Shown: positions 1 through 7,086 of the stretch, in pieces
Layout: every line of letters begins with the position of its first letter
Position numbering within the stretch: the stretch's first letter is position 1
From: an uncultured Lachnospiraceae bacterium
GTDB lineage: Bacteria; Bacillota; Clostridia; Lachnospirales; Lachnospiraceae
Direction of reading: 5' to 3'
NCBI GenBank assembly: GCA_946182825.1
Contig: CAMGZH010000023.1
Span: 1-43,653 of the forward strand
DNA length: 43,653 nucleotides
Program-made: the position numbers and the translations under genes
Notes under the pieces: model-generated
The model's database searches: none
Seen by the model: only the letters and a program-made list of their open reading frames with translations
Told to the model about the DNA's origin: nothing

Positions 1-51
1 AGCAGCTGATTTGTAATCAGCAGGTTAACGGTTCGAGTCCGCTCATCGGCT
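1..51 (+). tRNA. tRNA-Thr (TGT), 5' part outside the window
   Basis: Only the 3' part is present. The anticodon stem GCTGA/TCAGC encloses a 7-base loop TTTGTAA, which gives anticodon TGT (reads ACA, Thr). The T-loop TTCGAGT (32-38) and the 3' acceptor strand (44-50) follow. No CCA is encoded. It is the first visible member of a tRNA cluster read left to right. Confidence 0.9.
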
Positions 52-57
52 CTATAT

Positions 58-139
58 GGATGGCTTCCCGAGTGGCCAAAGGGGACAGACTGTAAATCTG
101 CTGCAATTTGCTTCGGTGGTTCGAATCCACCACCACCCA
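58..139 (+). tRNA. tRNA-Tyr (GTA)
   Basis: The anticodon arm CAGACTGTAAATCTG gives GTA. A long variable arm (GCAATTTGC and flanks) is expected for a class II tRNA such as Tyr. The T-arm GGTGG-TTCGAAT-CCACC is perfect. Aligned with discriminator A139, the acceptor stem 58-64/132-138 shows two non-pairing positions, so the exact 5' end could shift by one base. Confidence 0.9.
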
Positions 140-141
140 TT

Positions 142-160
142 AGCCGAAAGGCTTTTTTTA
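142..160 (+). terminator. Rho-independent terminator inside the tRNA cluster
   Basis: AGCC-GAAA-GGCT followed by a run of T. The short stem has a GNRA tetraloop. It sits between tRNA-Tyr and the initiator tRNA, leaving only about 8 bases before the next tRNA and no visible promoter, so it is probably leaky or acts as a processing hairpin. Confidence 0.55.
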
Positions 161-168
161 TTTAATGT

Positions 169-242
169 CGCGGGATGGAGCAGTCTGGAAGCTCGCCGGG
201 CTCATAACCCGGAGGTCATAGGTTCAAATCCTATTCCCGCAA
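169..242 (+). tRNA. Initiator tRNA-fMet (CAT)
   Basis: Anticodon CAT. Two hallmarks separate initiator from elongator: the first acceptor pair is C169-A241, a non-pairing C1-A72, and the anticodon stem carries the GGG/CCC triple pair (CCGGGCTCATAACCCGG). The T-arm is TAGG-TTCAAAT-CCTA. No CCA is encoded. Confidence 0.95.
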
Positions 243-250
243 TTTTTTAT

Positions 251-323
<73 letters not shown>

Positions 324-330
324 GCTACGA

Positions 331-360
331 AAGGATCTGACGTTGTCAGGTCCTTTTTTT
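331..360 (+). terminator. Terminator of the tRNA cluster
   Basis: Ten-pair stem AGGATCTGAC/GTCAGGTCCT (one G-T pair) with a GTT loop, followed by seven T. It ends the tRNA transcription unit. Confidence 0.9.
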
Positions 361-517
361 GTTGCAAATGAATGCAAATGAAAGGGAAATAACCCAGAGG
401 GAGTGTTCGGAACAATCCCTTGAAGAAATATTGAAGAAAAATTAAGTTTTGCAAGAAATTTTAGGGGATATGAGGAGAAAATGAGGGCGTTTTGATGCAG
501 GATAAAAAAGCAGGATA

Positions 518-579
518 TATAATATAAATAGATCTAAGGCATGTGTGAAGGCGACACATGTGACGACCTTGGACAAGGT
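518..579 (+). promoter_or_regulatory. -10 element and two leader hairpins upstream of the small secreted protein
   Basis: TATAAT lies at 518-523; no good -35 is seen at standard spacing. The presumed 5' leader holds two compact hairpins in a row: CATGTGT/ACACATG (540-546/554-560) and ACCTT/AAGGT (566-570/575-579). The ribosome binding site follows at about 592-598. I do not recognise a riboswitch class. Confidence 0.4.
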
Positions 580-606
580 TTGTACGTAAGAAAGGAGAGA
601 AGAGCA

Positions 607-1089
607 ATGAAGCTTCATATTAAACGTATGATCGCAGGAATGCTGATCAGTTTAGTAGCTCTATCGTCTGCTTTTGCTTCCGTACAGGTAACTGTTCATG
701 CAGCTGACTACACCAAGACAGAGAAAAAGATGTCAAAAGCGCTTGCGAAATTCCAGAATGAGTTGGCGGACAGTTCCAATTTCTATATCCTCGACATCAA
801 GAAGGACGATATGGGAATTGACAGTAAGCTTCTCAAGAAGAAAGTGAAATCTCCGTATTACCATTATGAATACGCAGTACGGTTCAAGGGAACAAATTCC
901 GAAGGGAAAACGGTGTATAACTGGTTATTTATGACGGATGATATGGATATCTGGTTTCCATCGAAGTCACTGTATCGAGCAGCTGTAACAACAGATGATG
1001 GGGATCTTGGAATTGAGGCGAAGTCAATTGCAACTGATTCCATCAAGAACGTAAGAAAGCTGACGACCGAGTACTACAAAGATCTGTAA
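607..1089 (+). CDS. Small secreted protein of unknown function (160 aa)
   Basis: An in-frame upstream ATG exists at 541, but the start at 607 is preferred because AAAGGAGAG lies just upstream and a clean signal peptide then begins the protein: basic MKLHIKR, a hydrophobic core GMLISLVALSSAFAS, and a likely Ala-X-Ala type cleavage near VHAADY. The mature part is about 125 residues, rich in Lys and Asp, with no cysteine and no motif I recognise. A strong terminator follows, so it appears monocistronic. Expect an extracellular or wall-associated protein; no function is assigned. Confidence 0.8.
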   Translation: MKLHIKRMIAGMLISLVALSSAFASVQVTVHAADYTKTEKKMSKALAKFQNELADSSNFYILDIKKDDMGIDSKLLKKKVKSPYYHYEYAVRFKGTNSEGKTVYNWLFMTDDMDIWFPSKSLYRAAVTTDDGDLGIEAKSIATDSIKNVRKLTTEYYKDL

Positions 1090-1115
1090 GATCTAATACA
1101 AGGCGGGCAGGGTAA

Positions 1116-1147
1116 AAGGAATTGACGGCGGTCAGTTCCTTTTTTTT
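1116..1147 (+). terminator. Terminator after the small secreted protein
   Basis: GGAATTGAC/GTCAGTTCC (one G-T pair) with a GGC loop, followed by eight T. Confidence 0.9.
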
Positions 1148-1218
1148 GTGGATATGTTAAGATAGGAGTGAAAAACGCAAACCAAAGCACGTAAACCGTT
1201 TCTGGGGAGGATTGGATT

Positions 1219-1710
1219 ATGGAGATTGCATTTGAGTACGGATATGTAGGATTTTGGGTTATGATCATTGTATTGGCAATGGTGGCAGAACTTATTTCGG
1301 TGAGTCTGACGTCCATCTGGTTTGCCTTTGGCGGAGTTGCGGCCTTGTGTCTGGCCGGGCTTGGGGCGCCTTTCTGGGCACAGATGGCGGGGTTCTTGGT
1401 TATTTCGCTCCTTAGCATGTATTTCACAAGGCCTTGGGCGATCAAGCACCTGAATACAAGACGCGGGAAAAGTAATCTGGAGGAGCTGATCGGAAGCAGT
1501 GTACAGGTGACGGAGACCATTGACAACCGAAAGGAAACCGGCCGGGCACTCCATAAAGGAATGGAGTGGACAGCACGGGCTGCAAGGGACGGCGAGATCA
1601 TTGAGAAGGGCTCTGAGGCTTATATTGAGCGGATCGAAGGCGTGAAGCTGATGGTAAGTACCAATCGGATCATGGATCCAAAGGAGCAGATGCAGGCAAC
1701 AGGAGAATGA
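1219..1710 (+). CDS. NfeD-family membrane protein
   Basis: This 163-residue protein has two hydrophobic segments in the first 75 residues (around 10-30 and 38-70), then a cytosolic OB-fold-like region from about residue 85 (LIGSSVQVTETID ... GMEWTARA ... IEKGSEAYIERIEGVKLMV), the arrangement of short NfeD proteins. Such proteins usually work with a stomatin/flotillin (SPFH) partner in membrane microdomains. GGGGAGG precedes the ATG. Here the next gene is not an SPFH protein but a dehydrogenase overlapping by four bases (ATGA), so the usual partner must lie elsewhere or be absent. The family call is fairly sure; the role in this cell is not. Confidence 0.85.
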   Translation: MEIAFEYGYVGFWVMIIVLAMVAELISVSLTSIWFAFGGVAALCLAGLGAPFWAQMAGFLVISLLSMYFTRPWAIKHLNTRRGKSNLEELIGSSVQVTETIDNRKETGRALHKGMEWTARAARDGEIIEKGSEAYIERIEGVKLMVSTNRIMDPKEQMQATGE

Positions 1711-2657
1711 AGAACATGGCAAACATCGTATTTTTAGACAGAAAATCATTAGGAAGCGATCTGGATCTGGGAAGGTTTCAGGAACTGGGAAATATAACGG
1801 AGTATGATTTCTCTACCAGTGATGAAATCCCAGAAAGGGTTAAAGACGCTGATATCATCATAACCAACAAGTGTCAGATGAATGAAAACACCCTTGGAGA
1901 AGCGAAGAAGGTAAAGGCAGTATGTGTAACTGCAACCGGGGTGAATAACTTGGATATCCCTTATCTGGAGGGGGCAGGAATCCATTGGCATAACGTGGCA
2001 GGATATTCTACGGATTCCGTGGCACAGCATACACTGGCGCTGGTGTTATATCTGTATGAGCATTTGCCGTACTATGATGAGTATGTGAAGTCCGGTGCAT
2101 ATGCGGGAGATACGCTTTTTACCCATTTTGAGCGACCCTTTTGCGAGCTGACAGGAAAAACATGGGGAATCGTAGGTCTGGGAGCTATCGGCCGCAGAAC
2201 GGCACAGATCGCGTCCAGCTTTGGCTGTAGGGTCGTGTATTACTCCACTTCCGGCGTAGAGCGAAAAGAAGATTATCCATCGGTAAGCTGGGATGAATTG
2301 TTGGAGACATCGGATATAATAACCATTCATGCTCCATTGAATGAGAAAACAAAGGATCTCTTCGGTAGAGAAGCTTTTAAGAAAATGAAAAAATCAGCTC
2401 TGCTTGTAAATGTGGGACGGGGACCGATCCTTGTGGAAAAGGATCTGGCAGAAGCGATCGATACGGGAGAGATCGCAGCTGCGGGATTGGATGTCCTGGA
2501 AAAAGAGCCCATGGTAAAAGACAGCCCGTTCCTTAGCATGAAGCATAAGGAACGTATACTGATCACACCTCATATTGCATGGGCTTCTCTGGAGGCCAGA
2601 AAGCGACTGATGGATATTATCTATCAGCAGGTCAAAGAAGAACTGGAACTTCATTAG
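1707..2657 (+). CDS. D-2-hydroxyacid dehydrogenase, glycerate dehydrogenase-like
   Basis: The protein has 316 residues and the layout of NAD-dependent 2-hydroxyacid dehydrogenases. The Rossmann motif GLGAIGRR lies near residue 157. The catalytic trio is visible: Arg238 in NVGRGPI, Glu267 in LEKEP and His289 in TPHIAWAS. It should interconvert a 2-keto acid such as hydroxypyruvate with its D-2-hydroxy acid; the HIAWAS context favours the glycerate dehydrogenase/hydroxypyruvate reductase group over lactate dehydrogenase, but the substrate is not proven. The start overlaps the NfeD stop (ATGA). A second ATG nine bases downstream (1716) has better spacing from AGGAG and may be the true start. The gene ends one base from the end of the convergent gene. 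Confidence 0.9.
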   Translation: MKNMANIVFLDRKSLGSDLDLGRFQELGNITEYDFSTSDEIPERVKDADIIITNKCQMNENTLGEAKKVKAVCVTATGVNNLDIPYLEGAGIHWHNVAGYSTDSVAQHTLALVLYLYEHLPYYDEYVKSGAYAGDTLFTHFERPFCELTGKTWGIVGLGAIGRRTAQIASSFGCRVVYYSTSGVERKEDYPSVSWDELLETSDIITIHAPLNEKTKDLFGREAFKKMKKSALLVNVGRGPILVEKDLAEAIDTGEIAAAGLDVLEKEPMVKDSPFLSMKHKERILITPHIAWASLEARKRLMDIIYQQVKEELELH

Positions 2658-2658
2658 A

Positions 2659-3639
2659 TCATTGGATGGGAAGTCCTGTGTCATAGGAAAGGTTGCCAAG
2701 GTCGGAGAGCAAACTGTCCAAGGCGGCGTAGTATGCGTTGGAGCAGTGCTTGACAGAGCGCATCGCAGCAAAACGGCGAATCCGGTAGAGATAGGATTCT
2801 CTTGCCCGATCGATCAGTTCATAAAAATCAGCGTTGGAAACCTGATCCTTATCCCATGGATTATGCCAGGTCTTATGGCGGAGATTCATGGGATCGTGGT
2901 ATGTGCGAAGATGATCGTTGGCAATCAGAGGAGACAGGAAGGCATAATGGAAGATGGCATGGTCAATATGGCGCACCAGCTTTTTCTTCCAGCCGTGACG
3001 GTCTTCCATTAAGTCATACAATAACCGGGTGGAAAGCATGGCCCCTTTGATCTCGGTAGCAAAGACCAGGCTGCCCGGATAGGCGATCTCAATGGCACGG
3101 GCGAGAAAAACCGCCAGAAAGCGTTTCTGCCAGGATGGAAGGGCAACGGTGTGACCTGCCCGAAACCAGGAGAATTTCTTGCGATAGTAGTGGGCAAGAA
3201 CAGCGCCGTCGATATCGGTCTCAAGAAAGACGTGACATCCAAAGATGTAATTCTCATCCTTGTCAGAGGTCTTGTTGGTACGGTAGTGAATATAAGGATG
3301 ACAGACCGTATCCAGAGTATAATGTCCGATATATCCTAGAATATAGGCATCGGCCAACTGCTGAAGGGTCGGATCCACGATGGTTCCCCGCAGAGAAAGA
3401 AGGCTGTGGAACATGGAAAGCGTATCTTCCCCGTGCATACGGATCCCAATATTCTTCTTGTGTAGAATGTGGGAGGCGGTGCTATAAAAGAAAATATCGG
3501 GCCCCTGAAGACCGAGAGAAAAAGCACCGGGATAATCCTTCATAAGATGATAAAGGCAAAGGTCCTTAGCGTTTGGCGACTTTTTTAACTCTTTGCAACA
3601 AAGTTGACCAAAGACAAAATGAGTTCTGAAACCTGGCAT
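2659..3639 (-). CDS. Zinc-dependent phospholipase C-family protein
   Basis: This 326-residue protein begins MPGFRTHFVFG and carries the spaced His/Asp ligands typical of the zinc-dependent phospholipase C fold: His near residue 7, GLQGPDIFFY, GYIGHYTLDTVCHPYIHY, and several His further on (HIDHAIFHYAF). Such proteins hydrolyse phospholipids or are uncharacterised relatives; there is no obvious signal peptide here, so an intracellular role is possible. I chose the ATG at 3639 over the one at 3648 because AAAGGGG lies about nine bases before it, whereas it abuts the first ATG. An extended -10 promoter lies just upstream. The gene converges with the dehydrogenase with no room for a terminator. 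Confidence 0.8.
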   Translation of the reverse strand: MPGFRTHFVFGQLCCKELKKSPNAKDLCLYHLMKDYPGAFSLGLQGPDIFFYSTASHILHKKNIGIRMHGEDTLSMFHSLLSLRGTIVDPTLQQLADAYILGYIGHYTLDTVCHPYIHYRTNKTSDKDENYIFGCHVFLETDIDGAVLAHYYRKKFSWFRAGHTVALPSWQKRFLAVFLARAIEIAYPGSLVFATEIKGAMLSTRLLYDLMEDRHGWKKKLVRHIDHAIFHYAFLSPLIANDHLRTYHDPMNLRHKTWHNPWDKDQVSNADFYELIDRARESYLYRIRRFAAMRSVKHCSNAYYAALDSLLSDLGNLSYDTGLPIQ

Positions 3640-3668
3640 ATGATGCATCCCCTTTCGTAAGTATAGAT

Positions 3669-3677
3669 ATTATAGCA
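3669..3677 (-). promoter_or_regulatory. Extended -10 promoter of the phospholipase-like gene
   Basis: On the minus strand TGC-TATAAT is read from 3677 to 3669, an extended -10 with no strong -35. It places transcription start about 25 bases before the ATG at 3639. Confidence 0.6.
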
Positions 3678-3731
3678 CGAAAGGAAGACAAGAAAAAAGA
3701 TTCCTTGATGCTTGGTGAGAATTTGTAGCAT

Positions 3732-3778
3732 AAGTACAATATATAGTACTTGCGCGGTTAGTTGATTCGAGTTACAAT
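3732..3778 (+). promoter_or_regulatory. Promoter with inverted repeat upstream of the AAA ATPase
   Basis: TTGCGC (3750-3755), 17-base spacer and TACAAT (3773-3778) make a sigma-A-like promoter. A perfect inverted repeat AAGTAC-N8-GTACTT (3732-3751) abuts and slightly overlaps the -35 box, where a repressor or activator would bind. No regulator gene adjoins it. Confidence 0.5.
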
Positions 3779-3801
3779 GTTGTAGCGAAAAGGAGAGACA
3801 C

Positions 3802-5217
3802 GTGATCGGACGAGTAGAGGAATTAAAAGCTTTAGAAGCATTTTATAAAAGTGAAGAAAACAATGTTATGGCTATTTATGGACGTCGTGGCATTGGTAAA
3901 ACCACCTTACTTCGGAATTTTACTGAAGATAAACAGGTGGTATTTTTTACGTTATACTCAACCACGGAGTGGCAACAAAGAGCATTAATGGCGCAAACAA
4001 TAGGCTTGATGGAGGATTCTCAAAGAGAAGAGGAGGCTCCGACCCTTGCAGCTATTTTTGACCGGATCGAAGAAATGTCCCGGGAAGGCGTTGTCGTATT
4101 GGTGCTCGATCAGTATCCGAATTTTGCAAAGACAGACGAGGAGTTTCCGAAGACACTTTATGCCTATATGACAGAGAAGTGGAAGGTCGGAAGAGTTAAG
4201 CTGATCCTCTGTGGGGATTCCTATCTTCACATGGAGAAGCTGGCATGGGGAAAGAAGTCGATCTGGCATGATCTTAAGCCGCAGACGATGGAACTTGCCC
4301 CATTGGATTATTATGATACAAGAGAGATGTGTGGCGTCAGTGACCCGGCGGAATGTGCTGTATTATACGGTATTACAGGAGGAATTCCATCGCTGGTGGA
4401 GAAGGCGGCACAGATTTATTCTACCACGGCGAACCCGGAATGGGAGCTGATCCGACAGATCTATCTGGCGGGAGATTTCAGTTTCTGTGGAAGTGCAGAG
4501 CGTATTCTGGAGACAGAACTTCGCGAGAAGACATATTATGACAGGCTTTTGTACGCGTTAGCCAGCGGAAGCAACCGTGTGAACCAGCTCTCCCTTGATC
4601 TTGGAAGACCAAAGGATGTGGTGGTTCCGTATCTCAGCACCTTAATGAGTCTTGGTCTGGTAACAAAGGAGAATCCGGTAACGGAGCCGACCAATCGTCG
4701 TAAGACAAGGTACTCTATTGTGTCAGAGACTGACCGACTCTGGTATAAGATCATTGTTCCGCAGATTCTTGCAATGTACAGCAACGATTGGGACAAGATC
4801 AAGGCCTTCTGGGAAATGCAGAAGGAAGACTATATGAAGGATGTGTTCACACGCATCTGTAAAGAATATCTGGTAAGACAGGATCAGGCAAAAAATTTGC
4901 CGTTTTCTATAAAAGCAATGGGTAACTGGTGGGAAAACGATGAGGAGAATGGAACCTCGGAGGATTTCGACCTGATGGTTTCCGGCGAGACCGAAGGCAA
5001 GGATGCCTACGTGTTTGGCCGTTGTTTCTGGGGCAAGGATGCTGTGAATATGGCAGACGTCAAGGGCCTGATCGATCTGACCAGGAAGGTGCATGATAAG
5101 TCCGCAACTTTTTACCTGTTCTTCTCCAGAAACGGTTTTGAAGAAAATGTTAAAACGGTATCTCAGACGATCAGAAATATTATGCTGATCGATCTTAATG
5201 GTATGATAGAAGAGTAA
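3802..5217 (+). CDS. AAA-type ATPase, archaeal ATPase/DUF234 family
   Basis: GTG start six bases after AGGAG (3791-3795). The 471-residue protein opens IGRVEELKAL, typical of the family, followed by Walker A GRRGIGKTT (27-35) and a Walker B-like strand VVVLVLDQYP near residue 105. The middle has a winged-helix-like region (LGRPKDVVVPYLSTLMSLGLV) and the C-terminal third a DUF234-type segment including YSIVSETDRLWYKIIVPQ, which resembles a degenerate nuclease-like fold. Members are widespread in Clostridia and of uncertain function; some are suggested to act in defence or DNA transactions. It lies 27 bases before the transketolase genes and could be cotranscribed with them. The family is sure, the function unknown. 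Confidence 0.85.
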   Translation: MIGRVEELKALEAFYKSEENNVMAIYGRRGIGKTTLLRNFTEDKQVVFFTLYSTTEWQQRALMAQTIGLMEDSQREEEAPTLAAIFDRIEEMSREGVVVLVLDQYPNFAKTDEEFPKTLYAYMTEKWKVGRVKLILCGDSYLHMEKLAWGKKSIWHDLKPQTMELAPLDYYDTREMCGVSDPAECAVLYGITGGIPSLVEKAAQIYSTTANPEWELIRQIYLAGDFSFCGSAERILETELREKTYYDRLLYALASGSNRVNQLSLDLGRPKDVVVPYLSTLMSLGLVTKENPVTEPTNRRKTRYSIVSETDRLWYKIIVPQILAMYSNDWDKIKAFWEMQKEDYMKDVFTRICKEYLVRQDQAKNLPFSIKAMGNWWENDEENGTSEDFDLMVSGETEGKDAYVFGRCFWGKDAVNMADVKGLIDLTRKVHDKSATFYLFFSRNGFEENVKTVSQTIRNIMLIDLNGMIEE

Positions 5218-5244
5218 TAAAAGCAGGAAGGAAAGGATGTAAAC

Positions 5245-6084
5245 ATGACAAATCAGGAACTTATGCAAAAGGCTGTGGAAGTCCGCAAAGGGATCATTGT
5301 GGGCACCCATGCAGCAAAATCCGGCCATCCGGGTGGATCATTATCAGCTGCAGAGGTGTTTACTTTCCTCTATAACGAGGAGATGAAGATCGATCCAAAG
5401 AACCCGGATCAGGCAGACCGCGACCGATTTGTACTGTCCAAGGGTCATACAGCGCCGGGATTATACGCAGCGTTAGCAAACCGTGGTTTTTTCCCGGTAG
5501 AAGATCTTGCAACTCTTCGGCATATTGGTTCTTATCTGCAGGGTCATCCTTGCAAGAATGAGACACCGGGAGTGGATGCTTCCTCAGGTTCTTTGGGACA
5601 GGGTATTTCTGTAGCGGCAGGAATGGCTCTTTCAGCAAAGCTTTCCAAGGAAGATTATCGTGTTTACACCCTGCTTGGCGATGGAGAGATCCAGGAAGGA
5701 CAGGTATGGGAGGCGGCAATGTTTGCCGGCTTCCGTAAGCTGGATAACCTGTGTGTCATTGTAGATAATAACGGACTGCAGATCGATGGAGCCATTGATG
5801 AGGTCAATTCTCCATATCCGATCGCTGATAAGTTCCGTGCCTTCAACTTCCATGTGATCGAGGTTTCAGACGGAAATGACTTTGACCAGCTTAGAGCAGC
5901 GTTCAAGGAAGCAAGAGAGACCAAGGGAATGCCAACAGCCATCGTTATGAAGACCGTAAAGGGAAAGGGTGTATCCTTTATGGAGGGCGAAGCAGGCTGG
6001 CATGGAAAAGCTCCAAACGATGAGGAATTCAAGACAGCTATGGACGAACTTACGAAAGCAGGTGAAGCATTATGTCAGAAGTAA
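5245..6084 (+). CDS. Transketolase, N-terminal (thiamine diphosphate-binding) subunit
   Basis: This 279-residue protein matches the first half of transketolase: AKSGHPGGSLSAAEV near residue 24, the GDGEIQEGQVWEA thiamine diphosphate/Mg motif near residue 144 with DNNGLQIDG after it, and HGKAPNDEEF near the end. Together with the next gene it forms a split transketolase that moves two-carbon units between ketose and aldose phosphates in the non-oxidative pentose phosphate pathway. The ribosome binding site is GGAAAGGATG. It overlaps the next gene by 13 bases, implying translational coupling and equal amounts of the two subunits. Splitting of this enzyme is common in Clostridia and archaea. Confidence 0.95.
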   Translation: MTNQELMQKAVEVRKGIIVGTHAAKSGHPGGSLSAAEVFTFLYNEEMKIDPKNPDQADRDRFVLSKGHTAPGLYAALANRGFFPVEDLATLRHIGSYLQGHPCKNETPGVDASSGSLGQGISVAAGMALSAKLSKEDYRVYTLLGDGEIQEGQVWEAAMFAGFRKLDNLCVIVDNNGLQIDGAIDEVNSPYPIADKFRAFNFHVIEVSDGNDFDQLRAAFKEARETKGMPTAIVMKTVKGKGVSFMEGEAGWHGKAPNDEEFKTAMDELTKAGEALCQK

Positions 6085-7013
6085 AGAAGATCGCAACAAG
6101 AGAAAGTTACGGTAACGCATTGGTAGAACTTGGAAAAGAGCATGAGAATCTGGTGGTACTGGATGCGGATCTTGCTGAGGCAACCAAGACCAATATTTTC
6201 AAAAAAGCATTTCCTGAGCGCCATATTGACGTAGGAATTCAGGAGGCGAACCTTGTGGGCGTGGCAGCAGGTCTTGCATCCACAGGGAAGGTGCCGTTCT
6301 GTTCAACCTTTGCAATGTTTGCAGCAGGCCGTGCCTATGAGCAGGTGCGTAACTCTGTGGGATATCCGCACCTTAACGTTAAGATCGGAGCGACCCATGC
6401 GGGCATTTCTGTCGGAGAAGATGGAGCGACCCATCAGTGTGTGGAGGATCTTGCACTGATGCGTGCGATCCCGGGAATGACCGTGATCAATCCGGCAGAC
6501 GATGTAGAAGCAAAGGCAGCCGTTCGCGCAGCGTATGAGTACGACGGACCGGTGTATCTCCGTTTCGGACGACTGGCAGTACCTGTGATCAATGACCGAG
6601 AGGACTATACCTTCGAGATCGGTAAGGGATATGTACTACAGGAAGGAACGGATGTGACCATCATTGCGACAGGACTTGAGGTCAACGAATCTTTAGAGGC
6701 GGCAAAGCTTTTAAAAGAGCAGGGAATCTCAGCTGAGGTCGTAAACATTCATACCATTAAGCCGATCGATAAGGATCTTATTATCAAAGAGGCAAAGAAG
6801 ACCGGCAAGATCGTAACCGTAGAAGAGCATTCTGTCATTGGCGGACTTGGAAGCGCAGTAGCGGAGGTGTTATCTGAGCATTGTCCGACACAGATGAAGC
6901 GCATCGGCGTTTACGATGTCTATGGGGAGTCCGGTCCGGCGGTGGATCTTTTACATAAATACCAGCTGGATGGAGCAGGAATTGCTGCCCAGGTAGCAGA
7001 ATTTATGAAATAA
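6072..7013 (+). CDS. Transketolase, C-terminal (pyrimidine-binding) subunit
   Basis: The 313-residue protein covers the second half of transketolase: SYGNALVELGKEHENLVVLDADL at the start, the pyrimidine-binding region around FCSTFAMFAAGRAYEQVRN, and the C-terminal domain with VEEHSVIGGLGSAVAEVL. It pairs with the preceding gene product to make a functional enzyme. The ATG lies inside the end of the upstream gene, with AGGTG shortly before it. A terminator follows, closing this two-gene (possibly three-gene, with the ATPase) unit. Confidence 0.95.
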   Translation: MSEVKKIATRESYGNALVELGKEHENLVVLDADLAEATKTNIFKKAFPERHIDVGIQEANLVGVAAGLASTGKVPFCSTFAMFAAGRAYEQVRNSVGYPHLNVKIGATHAGISVGEDGATHQCVEDLALMRAIPGMTVINPADDVEAKAAVRAAYEYDGPVYLRFGRLAVPVINDREDYTFEIGKGYVLQEGTDVTIIATGLEVNESLEAAKLLKEQGISAEVVNIHTIKPIDKDLIIKEAKKTGKIVTVEEHSVIGGLGSAVAEVLSEHCPTQMKRIGVYDVYGESGPAVDLLHKYQLDGAGIAAQVAEFMK

Positions 7014-7023
7014 TGAACAAAAA

Positions 7024-7057
7024 AGAGGGGCTTTTGAGTAAAAGACCTTCTTTTTTT
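7024..7057 (+). terminator. Terminator after the split transketolase
   Basis: AGAGGGGCTTTT/AAAAGACCTTCT stem with one internal mismatch, GAGT loop, followed by seven T. Confidence 0.8.
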
Positions 7058-7070
7058 GTAAGTAAAAAGT

Positions 7071-7086
7071 TGATATAATCGGCCTA
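7071..7086 (+). promoter_or_regulatory. Extended -10 promoter placing transcription start at the PBP1A start codon
   Basis: TGA-TATAAT (7071-7079) is a perfect extended -10. Transcription start is expected about seven bases after it, at about 7086, which is the A of the start codon. No Shine-Dalgarno sequence lies before that ATG. At -35 spacing only a T-run is seen, shared with the upstream terminator. Confidence 0.6.

Noticed and set aside
3802-5217. Defence-system operon around the AAA ATPase
   Set aside because: No partner nuclease, toxin or other defence gene adjoins it; neighbours are metabolic.
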